Assembly (NCBI RefSeq): GCF_004137245.1
Contig: NZ_SDWS01000003.1
Span: 394,281-458,280 of the forward strand
Length of the DNA stretch: 64,000 bases
Reading direction: 5' to 3'
Origin: Nocardioides glacieisoli
GTDB lineage: Bacteria > Actinomycetota > Actinomycetes > Propionibacteriales > Nocardioidaceae
Shown here: positions 53,602 through 62,971 of the stretch, piece by piece
Layout of the letters: each line of letters opens with the position of its first letter
Position numbering within the stretch: position 1 is the stretch's first letter
The notes under the pieces: model-generated
What the model saw: the letters and a program-made list of their open reading frames with translations, nothing else
Database searches by the model: none
Told to the model about the DNA's origin: nothing
Made by a program: the position numbers and the translations under genes

Positions 53602-54914
53602 CTGGCCGGAGGGCCGTCGGTGCCGTCGCCGCCGTCGAGCAGGTCGCGCAGCCCGGCGTCGAACTCGTCCTCCGACAGCGCGCCCGGGTCGACCGAGTCC
53701 TCTCGGAAGCCGAGCGGGTCGTCGAGGTCGGCAGCGGTCGGGAGCAGGTGGGGCGACATCCAGACGCCGTCGCGGGCTTCGGGGCCCTGACGCGTGCGGA
53801 GCGATCCCCACAGCACCGAGGCGTCGCGCAGCCGGCGCGGCCGCAGCTCGAGGCCGACGAGGGTGGCGAAGGTCTGCTCGGCAGGCCCGCCCGCGGCACG
53901 CCGACGGCGTACGGTCTCCTGGAGCTTGGCCGCGGCCGGCATCCGCTCCGCGGTGGCCTGGCTGACGACCTCGTCGACCCAGCCCTCCACGAGGGCGAGG
54001 GTCACCTCGAGCTTCTCGAGGGCCGCCTTCTGGGCGGCCGACGGCTCGGGGTCGAAGAGCCCACCGGAGAGGGCCTCCTGCATCGCTGCCGGGTTGGACA
54101 CGTCGATGTCACGCAGCTTGGACTCCATCCCGGAGGTGTCGAAGTCCATGCCTGCGCCGTACTCGGACACCGCGCTGATCAGGTGGTCACGCAGCCACGG
54201 CACGCCCGCGAAGAGCCGCTGGTGGGCGGCCTCGCGCAGCGCGAGGTAGAGCAGGACGTCGTCGGCGGTCACGTCGGGGACCTCCGCGGCGAACGCCTCG
54301 ACGTTGGTCGGCAGGAGCGCGGCCTTGCCGGTCGGGCCGAGGGGGAGGCCGATGTCGGAGGCGCTCAGGACGTCGCCGGCCAGCGCGCCGAGGCCGCTGC
54401 CGACCTGGTTGGCCACCATCGCCCCGCTGGCCTTGCCGAGCATCGCGATGAGCGGTCCGGCGAGCTGGCGCATCTCCTCGGGCATCGCCTGGCTGAGGGC
54501 GTCGGTGGCGGAGCCGGCGATCGGCTCGACGAGCACCTTCCACACGTCGATGGTCTCCACGATCCACTCCGCACGCGACCAGGCGGCGGTGGTGGTGACG
54601 CCCGAGGGGAACTCGGTGGTCGTGTCGAGCCAGTGGTCCGCGAGGCGTACGGCGTCGGCGACCGCACCCGACTGGGCCGACGTCACCGTCGGGTCGGGCT
54701 CCTGCGCAGCGGTCCGGCGCGCGAGGTCGGTGACGCTCTGCCAGTTGATGGGACCGTCGTGCGGGGCGAAGAAGGACTGCATCTGCGCCATCAGCGCGCC
54801 GAGGTCGGGCATGCCGCCACCCGCGCCGCCGAGGCCGCCCATCTGCGAGAAGATCTGCTCGAAGGGCGTGCCCTTGAAGGGGTTGTCGGAGGGGTTCTCG
54901 TCGTCGGGGCCCAT
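53598..54914 (-). CDS. DUF2342 zinc-dependent metalloprotease-like protein
   Basis: About 438 residues; a GTG at 54932 is an alternative start. The N terminus is Gly/Met-rich (FKGTPFEQIFSQMGGLGGAGGGMP). The core has MVANQVGSGLGALAGDVLSASDIGLPLG and an active-site-like helix, YLALREAAHQRLFAGVPWLRDHL, typical of DUF2342. The usual HExxH is altered to REAAHQRLF, as in the family. M. tuberculosis Rv3195 is the counterpart in the same neighbourhood. The function is unknown. Confidence 0.85.
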   Translation of the reverse strand: MGPDDENPSDNPFKGTPFEQIFSQMGGLGGAGGGMPDLGALMAQMQSFFAPHDGPINWQSVTDLARRTAAQEPDPTVTSAQSGAVADAVRLADHWLDTTTEFPSGVTTTAAWSRAEWIVETIDVWKVLVEPIAGSATDALSQAMPEEMRQLAGPLIAMLGKASGAMVANQVGSGLGALAGDVLSASDIGLPLGPTGKAALLPTNVEAFAAEVPDVTADDVLLYLALREAAHQRLFAGVPWLRDHLISAVSEYGAGMDFDTSGMESKLRDIDVSNPAAMQEALSGGLFDPEPSAAQKAALEKLEVTLALVEGWVDEVVSQATAERMPAAAKLQETVRRRRAAGGPAEQTFATLVGLELRPRRLRDASVLWGSLRTRQGPEARDGVWMSPHLLPTAADLDDPLGFREDSVDPGALSEDEFDAGLRDLLDGGDGTDGPPAR

Positions 54915-54964
54915 GGGACCAACCGTACTCACCGCGCCCAGCCGCGCGACCTAGACTTCACGAC

Positions 54965-55414
54965 GTGACTGACGCCCGGCCTGACGCCCGACCTGACTCC
55001 GTGCGACTCGTGGCCATCCGGGACACTCCGCTCGACGTGTCCGAGGTCGTCGACGTCCTCGGCGACGACGGGGCCGGCGGACTGACCCTCTTCATCGGGC
55101 AGGTGCGTGACCACGACGGCGGCAAGGGCGTCACCGCGCTCGACTACTCCGCGCACCCGTCGGCCCTCGAGCGGCTCGAGGACGTCTGCCGCCGGGTGGC
55201 TGCCGAGCACGACGTCCGCGGGGTGGCGGCCGTGCACCGGGTGGGCGAGCTGCGCATCGGCGACCTCGCCGTGGTCGTCGCCACGACCGCCGCCCACCGC
55301 GGCGACGCCTTCGCAGCGTCGCGCGCCCTGATCGACACGCTGAAGGCCGAGGTGCCGATCTGGAAGCACCAGGTCTTCGACGACCAGAGCGAGGAGTGGG
55401 TCGGCACGCCGTGA
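54965..55414 (+). CDS. moaE: Molybdopterin synthase catalytic subunit MoaE
   Basis: A 149-residue MoaE homologue. LTLFIGQVRDHDGGKGVTALDYSAHPSALE, RVGELRIGDLAVVVATTAAHRGDAFAASRALIDTLKAEVPIWKHQVFDD is the MoaE core, with the catalytic Lys in KAEVPIWKHQ. It supplies the molybdenum cofactor used by enzymes such as the hydroxylase at 14-17.8 kb. No other moa gene is adjacent. Confidence 0.93.
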   Translation: MTDARPDARPDSVRLVAIRDTPLDVSEVVDVLGDDGAGGLTLFIGQVRDHDGGKGVTALDYSAHPSALERLEDVCRRVAAEHDVRGVAAVHRVGELRIGDLAVVVATTAAHRGDAFAASRALIDTLKAEVPIWKHQVFDDQSEEWVGTP

Positions 55415-55456
55415 CGCCTGCCGTCCGAAGGCGCTCGCGAAGCCTACGCTCGCCTC

Positions 55457-55693
55457 ATGGAGGTCCTGCTCTGGCTCGCGCCGGCCGTCGTCGTGACGGT
55501 GCTGGCGATGGCGTGGGTCTCCTGGGTCGGTCGCGACGGCCGCGGTGAGGTCGACCGCGACGTCGCCGTCGAGCGGCTGGGCAAGGCCCTCGGCAAGGAG
55601 CTGCCCGCCGGCACACGGCGTACGTCCGCACCGGCGCGTGACCGGAGCACGGGCATCGCCGTGCGACCGAGCCACACCGGTCGCCCCACCTGA
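55457..55693 (+). CDS. Small single-span membrane protein
   Basis: A 78-residue protein with one N-terminal transmembrane helix (about residues 3-22). A basic cytoplasmic tail containing AVERLGKALGKELPAGTRRT follows. It has no recognisable domain. Small genes with this layout sit next to ylbL-like genes in several actinobacteria, as far as I recall. Confidence 0.6.
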   Translation: MEVLLWLAPAVVVTVLAMAWVSWVGRDGRGEVDRDVAVERLGKALGKELPAGTRRTSAPARDRSTGIAVRPSHTGRPT

Positions 55694-55732
55694 CTGTCCG
55701 GGTAGTTGCGCACGTTTGAGAGAGTTGCGCCC

Positions 55733-56788
55733 ATGAGTCAGCGGACCAGGGCGGGGCTGCTCGCACTGTGCCTGCTGGCCGTGCTGTGGGGAGCCGCTTT
55801 CGTCGTCCCGCTGCCCTACGTCATCTACAGCCCCGGCCCGACCGTCGACATCCTCGCCGAGACCGAGGGTCAGGAGACGGTGCGGGTCACCGGGCACAAG
55901 GCCTACTACGACGACGGCGAGCTGCGGATGACCACCGTCTACGTCAGCACTCCGGAGGAGGCGGTCAACCTCCCCGAGCTGCTGCAGGCCTACTTCGCCG
56001 ACGACGACGCGGTCTGGCCGAAGTCCTCGGTCTATGCGCCGGACGAGACCGACGAGTCCAACGACCGCGAGTCGGCCGGTGCGATGGTCTCCTCGCAGGA
56101 CACCGCCATCGCGGCCGCGCTGACCCAGCTCGGCGAGGAGCTCGACCCGATCGTGGACATCGTCGACGTCACCCCGGGCATGCCGGCCGACGGCAAGCTC
56201 AAGGTGCGCGATGTGCTGGTCCGCGTCGGCGACACCGAGATCACCGAGCCGCAGGACGTCCTCGACGCGATCGAAGGGGCGCCGCGCGGAGAGCCCGTGC
56301 CGTTCGTCGTACGCCGTGACGACAAGCAGCGGACGGTCGAGGTCACCCCGCAGGAGATGGACGACGGCGCTTACCGCGTCGGCTTCACCCCGGGGGTCGG
56401 GTTCGACTTCCCCTACCGGGTGAGCGTCGACATCCCCGACAGCATCGGCGGGCCGAGCGCCGGCCTGATGATGTCGCTCGCCATCTACGACACCCTCACG
56501 CCCGGGTCGCTGACGGACGGCGCCGACATCGCCGGCACCGGCACCATCACGCCGTCGGGCAAGGTGGGGCCGATCGGCGGCATCCAGCAGAAGATCGCTG
56601 CTGCGCGGGACGCCGGCGCCGATCTGTTCCTGGTCCCGGCCGACAACTGCGACGGCATCGGGGGAGTGGACACCGGCGACATGCGGCTCGCCAAGGCCTC
56701 CACGATGAACCGCGCCGTCGAGACCCTGGCCGACTGGGTCGCCGACCGCGACGCCGCCCTCCCGAGCTGCAAGGACTCCGCTCCATGA
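55733..56788 (+). CDS. YlbL-like membrane protease with PDZ and Lon-type domains
   Basis: A 351-residue protein anchored by one N-terminal helix (about residues 8-30). A PDZ domain (about 130-210) shows DVTPGMPADGKLKVRDVLVRVGDTEITEPQDVLDAI. The C-terminal S16 (Lon) domain has the Ser in GGPSAGLMMSLAIYD and the Lys in GKVGPIGGIQQKIAAARDAG. This is the Ser-Lys dyad of the YlbL family. Rv3194c is the mycobacterial counterpart. The stop overlaps the next start. Confidence 0.9.
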   Translation: MSQRTRAGLLALCLLAVLWGAAFVVPLPYVIYSPGPTVDILAETEGQETVRVTGHKAYYDDGELRMTTVYVSTPEEAVNLPELLQAYFADDDAVWPKSSVYAPDETDESNDRESAGAMVSSQDTAIAAALTQLGEELDPIVDIVDVTPGMPADGKLKVRDVLVRVGDTEITEPQDVLDAIEGAPRGEPVPFVVRRDDKQRTVEVTPQEMDDGAYRVGFTPGVGFDFPYRVSVDIPDSIGGPSAGLMMSLAIYDTLTPGSLTDGADIAGTGTITPSGKVGPIGGIQQKIAAARDAGADLFLVPADNCDGIGGVDTGDMRLAKASTMNRAVETLADWVADRDAALPSCKDSAP

Positions 56789-57393
56789 CGACCGACGGAC
56801 CCGAACCCGCCGACGCGGACGCCCTGCCGGAGGACCCGGCCCTGGCCGCGGCCGTGCTGGAGATCGAGGCGCACGTCGCCCAGGACGGCTGGGACCAGCC
56901 GGCCCGCCTCTACGCCCTCGTGGACACCGCCACCCTCGTCGCGCAGGAGCCCGCCCTGGCGGCGGCGATGTCCATCGACGGCCCCGCGGACGACGGCTCC
57001 TTCACCTCCATCGAGCAGGAGGGACTTCCGCCGGGACAGCCCCTCGAAGAGGCGCTGCACACCATCGCCTGGCCCGAGAGCGTGTCCGGGTGCGCCGCGG
57101 TGATCGAGCGCCTGGTCCTCCCGCCCGACGTCGACGACGACATCCCCGAGGACCCCACCTCGGCCGAGCTGTTCGCCCGCGAGCACCCCGACCGCCAGGA
57201 GGTGAGGATGGTGGCCGGCGTGACCCGCGCCGGGGCGTCGTACTGTGCCCTGCGCCTGCGCGCCCACGACGACGAGCAGTCGGTCGTCAACGGCACCGAG
57301 CTGGTGCCCGGCCTCCTCGACCTCCTCCACGCCACCTTCACCGATGCGTCGACCGACGCGTTCCACGAGACACCCGAGCAGGGGCAGGCATGA
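56785..57393 (+). CDS. PPA1309 family protein
   Basis: A 202-residue acidic protein with LPEDPALAAAVLEIEAHVAQDGWDQPARLYALVDTA and a conserved AVIERLVLPP segment, matching the PPA1309 family of actinobacteria. It overlaps the YlbL-like gene by 4 bp and the UPF0182 gene by 4 bp. This is the usual arrangement in Propionibacteriales. The function is unknown. Confidence 0.82.
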   Translation: MTTDGPEPADADALPEDPALAAAVLEIEAHVAQDGWDQPARLYALVDTATLVAQEPALAAAMSIDGPADDGSFTSIEQEGLPPGQPLEEALHTIAWPESVSGCAAVIERLVLPPDVDDDIPEDPTSAELFAREHPDRQEVRMVAGVTRAGASYCALRLRAHDDEQSVVNGTELVPGLLDLLHATFTDASTDAFHETPEQGQA

Positions 57394-60371
57394 GCAATCC
57401 CTTCGATCGACCCAGCGCCGCCAGCGGCCCCGACGGCCCCCAGCGGCCCACAGGCCAGCGGCCGCCGCCCACGGGGTCGCGCCGACCCGGCGCCCTGGTC
57501 ATCACTGCGATCGTGCTGGTCCTCGCCTTCATGCTGCTCAGCGGCTTCGCGTCATTCTGGACCGAGCGCCTCTGGTTCCAGTCGGTCGACTACGGCAGCG
57601 TCTTCACGACCCTGCTGCTGACCCGGATCGGGCTGTTCTTCGTCTTCGCCGGCGTGATGGCCGCGACCGTGGCCGTCTCGATGGCCGCTGCGTACCGTTT
57701 CCGGCCGGTGCTGTGGCCGGGGATGCCGGGGATGCCCGACGACGGCATGGACCGCTACCGCCAGGTGCTCGCGCCGCGGATGACCTGGGTGATCGCCGGC
57801 GCCGCGACCGTGATGGGCCTGTTCGCCGGCGGCTCGGCGACCGGCCAGTGGCGCAGCTACTCGCTGTGGCGGCACAGCCAGAGCTTCGGCACGAAGGACC
57901 CCTACTTCAACAAGGACGTGGGCTTCTACGTCTTCGACCTGCCCTTCTGGCACTACGTCGTCGACTACGTGATGGCCCTGGCCGTCGTCGGCCTGCTCGC
58001 CGTGGTGCTCGTCAACTACCTCTTCGGCGGCATCCGGCTGTCCGCGCGTCCCGGTGACCGCCTCACCAGCGCAGCCCAGATCCAGGTGTCCGCCCTGCTG
58101 GCGCTGTTCGTCCTGACCAAGGCCGTCGACTACTGGCTCGACCGCTTCGACCTGGTCACCAACTCCGGCTCGATCTTCACTGGTATGGGCTACACCGACG
58201 ACAACGCGGTCCTGCCGGCCAAGGAGATCCTCGCGGGGATCGCCGTGGTGTGTGCCGTGCTGTTCCTGGCCAACATCTGGCGTCGCACCTGGCTGCTGCC
58301 CTCGGTCGGGGTGGCGCTCTTCGCGCTGTCGGCCATCATCCTGGGCCTGATCGTGCCTTCGGTGGTGCAGGCCATCCGCGTCAACCCCAACGTCCCCGAC
58401 CGCGAAGGGCCCTACCTCGAGAGGAACATCGAGGCCACCCGTCAGGCCTACATGCTCGACCAGGTGGAGGAGGAGCAGTTCGTCGGCACGCCGCTGGGCG
58501 TCGACGGCCGGCTCGAGGCACTCGACGGGATCACCTCGTCGGTGCCCCTGGTCGACCCGAAGGTCGTCAGCCAGACCTTCCAGCTCCAGCAGCAGGTCCG
58601 GCCCTACTACTCGGTGGGCGACGTGCTCGACGTCGACCGCTACGAGATCGACGGCAAGGACCGCGCGATCGTGCTGGGCGTGCGTGAGCTCGACCAGGAC
58701 GGCATCGCGGAGGACAACCAGACCTGGGCCAACCTGCGCACCGTCTACACCCACGGCAACGGCGTCATCGCGGCGTACGCCAACCAGCGTCCGGAGGACG
58801 ACGAGCGCCAGTCGCTCAACATCCAGTGGGCCGAGGGTCAGGAGCCCGACCAGGACGCCCTGTCGAGCCTCTATCCCGACGGCTACGAGTCGCGGGTCTA
58901 CTACGGCGAGATGAGCCCCACCTACAGCATCGTCGGCAGCCGTCCCGACGCCAAGCCGATCGAGCTGGACCTGTCGAGCGACGCGGACGCCGAGGACGAG
59001 AACCAGGACCCGTCGACGACCTACGCCGGAGAGGGCGGCGTGCCGATCGGCAACGTCTTCACCAAGCTGCTCTACGCCGTGAAGTACTCCGAGCCGAACC
59101 TCCTCCTCTCCGGGCGCGTGCACGGCGACTCGAAGATCCTCTACGACCGCAACCCGCGCGAGATGGTGGAGAAGGTCGCTCCCTGGCTGACCGTCGACAC
59201 CGACCCCTACCCGGCCGTCATCGACGGTCGGATCCAGTGGATCCTCGACGGCTACACCGTCACCGACAAGTACCCCGGCTCGCAGCGGGAGTCGCTCGAG
59301 ACGATGACCGCGGACGCGCTGCAGGACGACACCGGCTTCCAGACCCTGCCGACCGACGAGGTCAACTACCTGCGCAACTCCGTCAAGGCGACGGTGGACG
59401 CCTACGACGGCACGGTGACGCTCTACGCGTGGGACGAGGAGGACCCGATCCTCAAGGCATGGGAGGAGGTCTTCCCCGACGTCGTGCAGCCGAGGGCCGA
59501 CATCCCGGACACCCTGCTGGAGCACCTGCGCTACCCCGAGGACCTCTTCAAGGCCCAGCGCTACCAGTACCAGCGCTACCACGTGACCGACGCGCAGTCC
59601 TGGCTCGAGGGATCCGAGCGCTGGGAGGCGCCGAAGGACCCGCAGGCCACGGACACCCTGCAGGCGCCCTACCGCCTGTTCACCGACCAGGACGGCAACC
59701 AGACCTGGTCGCTCACCTCGGTCTACGTGTGGCCCAGGCGCGACAAGCTGGCTGCCTTCATGGAGGTCGACAGCGACGCCACCTCCGGCACCTACGGACA
59801 GGTCTCGGTCAAGGAGCTGCCCGACGAGGGCACCGACGGGCCCCGGCTCATCGCCAACAACCTCAGCACGGACGACGAGGTGCGTGACCGGCTGCTGCCC
59901 TACACGAACGGCGATGCCGACATCCTCTACGGCAACCTGCTCACCCTGCCGGTCACCGACGACTTCATGTACGTCCAGCCGCTCTACACCCGGCGACAGA
60001 ACGAGTCCACGTTCCCGGTCCTCACGTTCGTCCTCGTGTCCTACAAGGGCAACGTCGGCATCGGTACGACGCTGACGGCGGCCATCGAGGACTCGCTCGA
60101 CGGCTCGTCGTCGTCCGAGACGCCCACCGAGGAGCCGACGGAGACACCGACCGAGTCGCCCTCGGCCTCGCCGTCGGAAACACCCACCGGCGAGCCGACC
60201 ACACCCGTGCCCGGTGGCACCCAGGCCCAGATCCGCGACCTGCTCCAGCAGGCCGAGGAGAAGTTCAGCCAGGCCGACGAGGCGCAGCGCAACGGCAACA
60301 GCGTCAAGTGGGCCCGGCTGATGGAGGAGGGACGCCAGCTGATCGAGGAGGCCGTCCAGCTGGCCGGCTGA
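57390..60371 (+). CDS. UPF0182 large membrane protein
   Basis: A 993-residue protein with about seven transmembrane helices in the first 330 residues (ALVITAIVLVLAFMLLSGF onwards). A large extracytoplasmic domain follows, containing PYYSVGDVLDVDRYEIDGKDRAIVLGVREL and a repeated YGN/YTNGD segment. The C-terminal linker is rich in Thr, Pro, Ser and Glu. A coiled-coil tail ends AEEKFSQADEAQRNG. It matches M. tuberculosis Rv3193c (UPF0182). Its role is unknown. Confidence 0.9.
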   Translation: MSNPFDRPSAASGPDGPQRPTGQRPPPTGSRRPGALVITAIVLVLAFMLLSGFASFWTERLWFQSVDYGSVFTTLLLTRIGLFFVFAGVMAATVAVSMAAAYRFRPVLWPGMPGMPDDGMDRYRQVLAPRMTWVIAGAATVMGLFAGGSATGQWRSYSLWRHSQSFGTKDPYFNKDVGFYVFDLPFWHYVVDYVMALAVVGLLAVVLVNYLFGGIRLSARPGDRLTSAAQIQVSALLALFVLTKAVDYWLDRFDLVTNSGSIFTGMGYTDDNAVLPAKEILAGIAVVCAVLFLANIWRRTWLLPSVGVALFALSAIILGLIVPSVVQAIRVNPNVPDREGPYLERNIEATRQAYMLDQVEEEQFVGTPLGVDGRLEALDGITSSVPLVDPKVVSQTFQLQQQVRPYYSVGDVLDVDRYEIDGKDRAIVLGVRELDQDGIAEDNQTWANLRTVYTHGNGVIAAYANQRPEDDERQSLNIQWAEGQEPDQDALSSLYPDGYESRVYYGEMSPTYSIVGSRPDAKPIELDLSSDADAEDENQDPSTTYAGEGGVPIGNVFTKLLYAVKYSEPNLLLSGRVHGDSKILYDRNPREMVEKVAPWLTVDTDPYPAVIDGRIQWILDGYTVTDKYPGSQRESLETMTADALQDDTGFQTLPTDEVNYLRNSVKATVDAYDGTVTLYAWDEEDPILKAWEEVFPDVVQPRADIPDTLLEHLRYPEDLFKAQRYQYQRYHVTDAQSWLEGSERWEAPKDPQATDTLQAPYRLFTDQDGNQTWSLTSVYVWPRRDKLAAFMEVDSDATSGTYGQVSVKELPDEGTDGPRLIANNLSTDDEVRDRLLPYTNGDADILYGNLLTLPVTDDFMYVQPLYTRRQNESTFPVLTFVLVSYKGNVGIGTTLTAAIEDSLDGSSSSETPTEEPTETPTESPSASPSETPTGEPTTPVPGGTQAQIRDLLQQAEEKFSQADEAQRNGNSVKWARLMEEGRQLIEEAVQLAG

Positions 60372-60419
60372 CCCCGATTTGGGCGCACCACACCGTGGCT
60401 GTAATGTTCTGTTCACCGA

Positions 60420-60496
60420 CGCGGGGTGGAGCAGCTCGGTAGCTCGCTGGGCTCATAACCCAGAGGTCGCAGGTTCAAATCCTGCCCCCGCTACCA
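60420..60496 (+). tRNA. Initiator tRNA-Met (CAT)
   Basis: A 77-nt gene with encoded CCA. The anticodon CAT lies at 60454-60456. The anticodon stem ends in three G:C pairs (CTGGG/CCCAG). The first acceptor position is an unpaired C:T mismatch. Both are initiator-specific features. Its 3-prime half is the likely attachment site of the adjacent integrated element. Confidence 0.92.
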
Positions 60497-62297
60497 GAAG
60501 TAATTCGTTAGAACCTCGGACCTTTACAGGTCCGGGGTTCTTTCGTTCCCACGGGAGTGCACCCCTGGGACGTTCGAGGCGTAGGGACGCGCCCAGGCGG
60601 CCCTCAGGCGACGTCCGCCGGTGTCGTGAAGGAAGGTCCGTGGACGACGTTGCGTCACCTCTGCAGGCGGACTCACCTACCCCAGGCACCAAGTAGAGGT
60701 CGCTGGTTCTAACTAGCTCGCTTTGCACCCTTTTCCGTTCGCTCGCCAGATCGCCAGCCAGGCTGTCGGACAGCAATCGTTGATACGGCTCAGTCAGGTC
60801 GCTTCCGACCATCTCGTCGTCGAAGATGTAGAGATGGTCGAACATGCCCTGGTTGAGATCACGTCGCAGTGAGTTAGGGGCGCTTCGGTAGTAGGTCTGC
60901 GCGTCGGCTAGGACGGCACAGAGTTCGGTCAGCTTCTGGACAACGAGATCTTCGCTTGTCGCGTGGCGCCGCAGGGTGGCCTCTGCGTGTGCTGTGGCGG
61001 CCGCGATCTTAGATTGCTCTTGCTTCAGATGACTGACGTCGATGGCATCGGCGTAGTACGCCTGCATGAGTCGATCGCTCTGACGCTTCAGGGTGATGAG
61101 CTGCGTCTGCGCCTCGTCCTGCGCGCGACTCTGAGTGGGCAGGAGTGTTGACAGATGATCGAGCACGAGTTCACGAATGCTTTGCAGACGATCTGCGTCG
61201 ATAGTGACGGTCGACCAGTGTCGCTCAATCAGATCCTCAACGTGGTGGGCCTGAATTGCCTTGAACATGCAGCCGTTCTTCAGCCTCTGTCGACCGAGGC
61301 AGTAGAAGTAGTCATAGAGCTGGCCGGATCGACTGCGCGATCGCTCGAAGGTCAGTGGTTCGCCGCAGTTGCCGCAGTAGACCGACCCCTTGAGGTAGTG
61401 CGTATGAACGCGCGGCTTTTCGCGACTCTGGTGCCGCGACGTGCGCACTCGCTGAACCTCTGCGTATAGCTGTTCCGAGATCAGTGGCTCGTGCTTGCCC
61501 GGGTACTCGACACCTTCGTACTTGACGACTCCGACGTAGTAGCGGTTCTTCAGGATGGCGTAGATGTGCGAGTTGGCGATTGGTCCGCTCGGTCGGCTTG
61601 GTCGTGGCAGCGTCGTGACCCCTTGAGTGTTCAGGTGATCGCGCAGCATCGGCACCGTCCAGTCACCCGTCGCGTAGTGCTCGAACAGCCACTTCACCCA
61701 GTCGGCTCGCCGTTCATCGAGCTTGACGGTCTTGATCTCCCGGCCGTCTTCGATGCGTTCACGGGTGTTGATGTAGCCGAACGGTGCGGCGTTGACGGTG
61801 CCACCGCTCTTCGCCTTCTGCAGCATGCCTTTGCGGGACTCGGTCGCGAGGTTGCGACTATAAAACTCGGCGATCGAGCTCATGATGCCGTGCAGCAGCA
61901 TTCCGCTGGGTGTCTCGTCGATGTTCTCGGAGCAGCTGACCAGTTGGGCACCCGCAGTCGTCAGCGCGACGTTGATCTCGACGTCATCGACGCGATTGCG
62001 CGCCAGACGATCGACCTTGTGCACGATGACAGTGCTGACGTGATGATTCGCGACGTAGCTGAGCATGCGCTTGAGTTCAGGGCGGTTAGCCGATCGGGCG
62101 CTTTCACCGGCGTCGACGAACTCCTCGACTACCTGAACACCGAGCGACTCGGCCTTGCGCAGACACGCTTCGCGCTGAGCCGGAATCGAAAAGCCTTCAC
62201 TCTCACCGCCGCGTCCCGCCTGATCCTTCGTGCTGACTCGTAGGTAGATGACGGCGAGTGGGCGTGACTGGATCGGAGCGAGCTGCGGCGTTGTCAT
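60453..62297 (-). CDS. int: Large serine recombinase (integrase)
   Basis: A 614-residue serine integrase. The resolvase domain has the nucleophile in AVIYLRVSTKDQ, with EFVDAGESARSANRPELKRML and VHKVDRLARNRVDD after it. A recombinase domain (RRADWVKWLFEHYATGDWTVPMLRDHLNTQGV) follows. Next is a zinc ribbon with CGNCGEPL, YCLGRQRLKNGC and a coiled coil. The last 25 or so residues (ending GAGFEPATSGL) are translated from the tRNA junction. The stop codon at 60453-60455 overlaps the anticodon. The ATG at 62297 overlaps the ImmA stop. Confidence 0.92.
   Translation of the reverse strand: MTTPQLAPIQSRPLAVIYLRVSTKDQAGRGGESEGFSIPAQREACLRKAESLGVQVVEEFVDAGESARSANRPELKRMLSYVANHHVSTVIVHKVDRLARNRVDDVEINVALTTAGAQLVSCSENIDETPSGMLLHGIMSSIAEFYSRNLATESRKGMLQKAKSGGTVNAAPFGYINTRERIEDGREIKTVKLDERRADWVKWLFEHYATGDWTVPMLRDHLNTQGVTTLPRPSRPSGPIANSHIYAILKNRYYVGVVKYEGVEYPGKHEPLISEQLYAEVQRVRTSRHQSREKPRVHTHYLKGSVYCGNCGEPLTFERSRSRSGQLYDYFYCLGRQRLKNGCMFKAIQAHHVEDLIERHWSTVTIDADRLQSIRELVLDHLSTLLPTQSRAQDEAQTQLITLKRQSDRLMQAYYADAIDVSHLKQEQSKIAAATAHAEATLRRHATSEDLVVQKLTELCAVLADAQTYYRSAPNSLRRDLNQGMFDHLYIFDDEMVGSDLTEPYQRLLSDSLAGDLASERKRVQSELVRTSDLYLVPGVGESACRGDATSSTDLPSRHRRTSPEGRLGASLRLERPRGALPWERKNPGPVKVRGSNELLLVAGAGFEPATSGL
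60511..60540 (+). terminator. Intrinsic terminator downstream of tRNA-Met
   Basis: GAACCTCGGACCT (60511-60523) pairs with AGGTCCGGGGTTC (60528-60540) with a TTAC loop and TTTCG after it. This gives a strong 13-bp terminator 15 bp after the tRNA. It lies within the 3-prime coding end of the integrase on the other strand. Confidence 0.75.
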
Positions 62298-62941
62298 GCG
62301 AAGGTCCTTCGGGCGTAGCGGGGTTGGACTGTGCGAAAGCGCTGAGGGCGCTGCCATGGAGTTGAGACGGGACGGGCACAGCGAGTAGGCGGCTGAGCAT
62401 CGGTGCTGGCATTGAGCTTGGTCTGGTCGAGTCGAACCCGAACGGCGTGCTCGCTGGCGCCGAAGTGCGCAGCCAGATCCGCGATGCGCTGTATGCCCTG
62501 CCCCCAGACAGCCTTCAGTCGGCGCTTCGGGATGAGGGCGCAGCCTGCGAAGTAGTCAGCGGCGCGCTCAGCCTGTTCGGCCGCGGTTGCTCGACTGCTT
62601 CCTGCATAGAGGCGCTTCGTCGAGCCGTGATCGATGATGTGTTTGAACTCGTGCAGGAGCGTGAAGCGCTGGCGAGCCCAGCTGTCATTGCTGTTGAGTG
62701 CGATGACCCACTCGGTGCCGCTCCAGTGGCTCATGCCAGAAACGCTGAGCGGTTCGTAGACCACGCGGATGCGGGGGAGTCCTGCGATGTCGCTTTCCTT
62801 GATTCCGTCATCGGGAACGAGCAACTCGATCAGTTTCGTTGCCTGCAACTCGGCGACACGAAGGGCTTCGTCGAACGTGATGTCGTCTCGTGTTGGGGTC
62901 ACCGAACGGAGGCGAGCCAGGGTGGATGGTGATGTTGTCAT
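62294..62941 (-). CDS. ImmA/IrrE family metallo-endopeptidase
   Basis: A 215-residue protein with the zinc motif LLHEFKHIIDH (HExxH) at about residue 97. DYFAGCALIPKRRLKAVWG and an HFGASEHAVRVRL segment typical of ImmA follow. In ICEBs1-like elements ImmA cleaves the repressor encoded beside it to release excision. The last 40 residues are low-complexity and basic. The stop overlaps the integrase start (ATGA). A strong AAAGGAGG site precedes the ATG. Confidence 0.88.
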   Translation of the reverse strand: MTTSPSTLARLRSVTPTRDDITFDEALRVAELQATKLIELLVPDDGIKESDIAGLPRIRVVYEPLSVSGMSHWSGTEWVIALNSNDSWARQRFTLLHEFKHIIDHGSTKRLYAGSSRATAAEQAERAADYFAGCALIPKRRLKAVWGQGIQRIADLAAHFGASEHAVRVRLDQTKLNASTDAQPPTRCARPVSTPWQRPQRFRTVQPRYARRTFA

Positions 62942-62971
62942 TGGGTGCCTCCTTTCGATGTGGCGGGTGAA

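Noticed and set aside
60453..60530. Conserved protein motif GAGFEPATSGL at the integrase end
   Set aside because: It is the translation of the tRNA-fMet 3-prime half on the opposite strand, not a protein domain.
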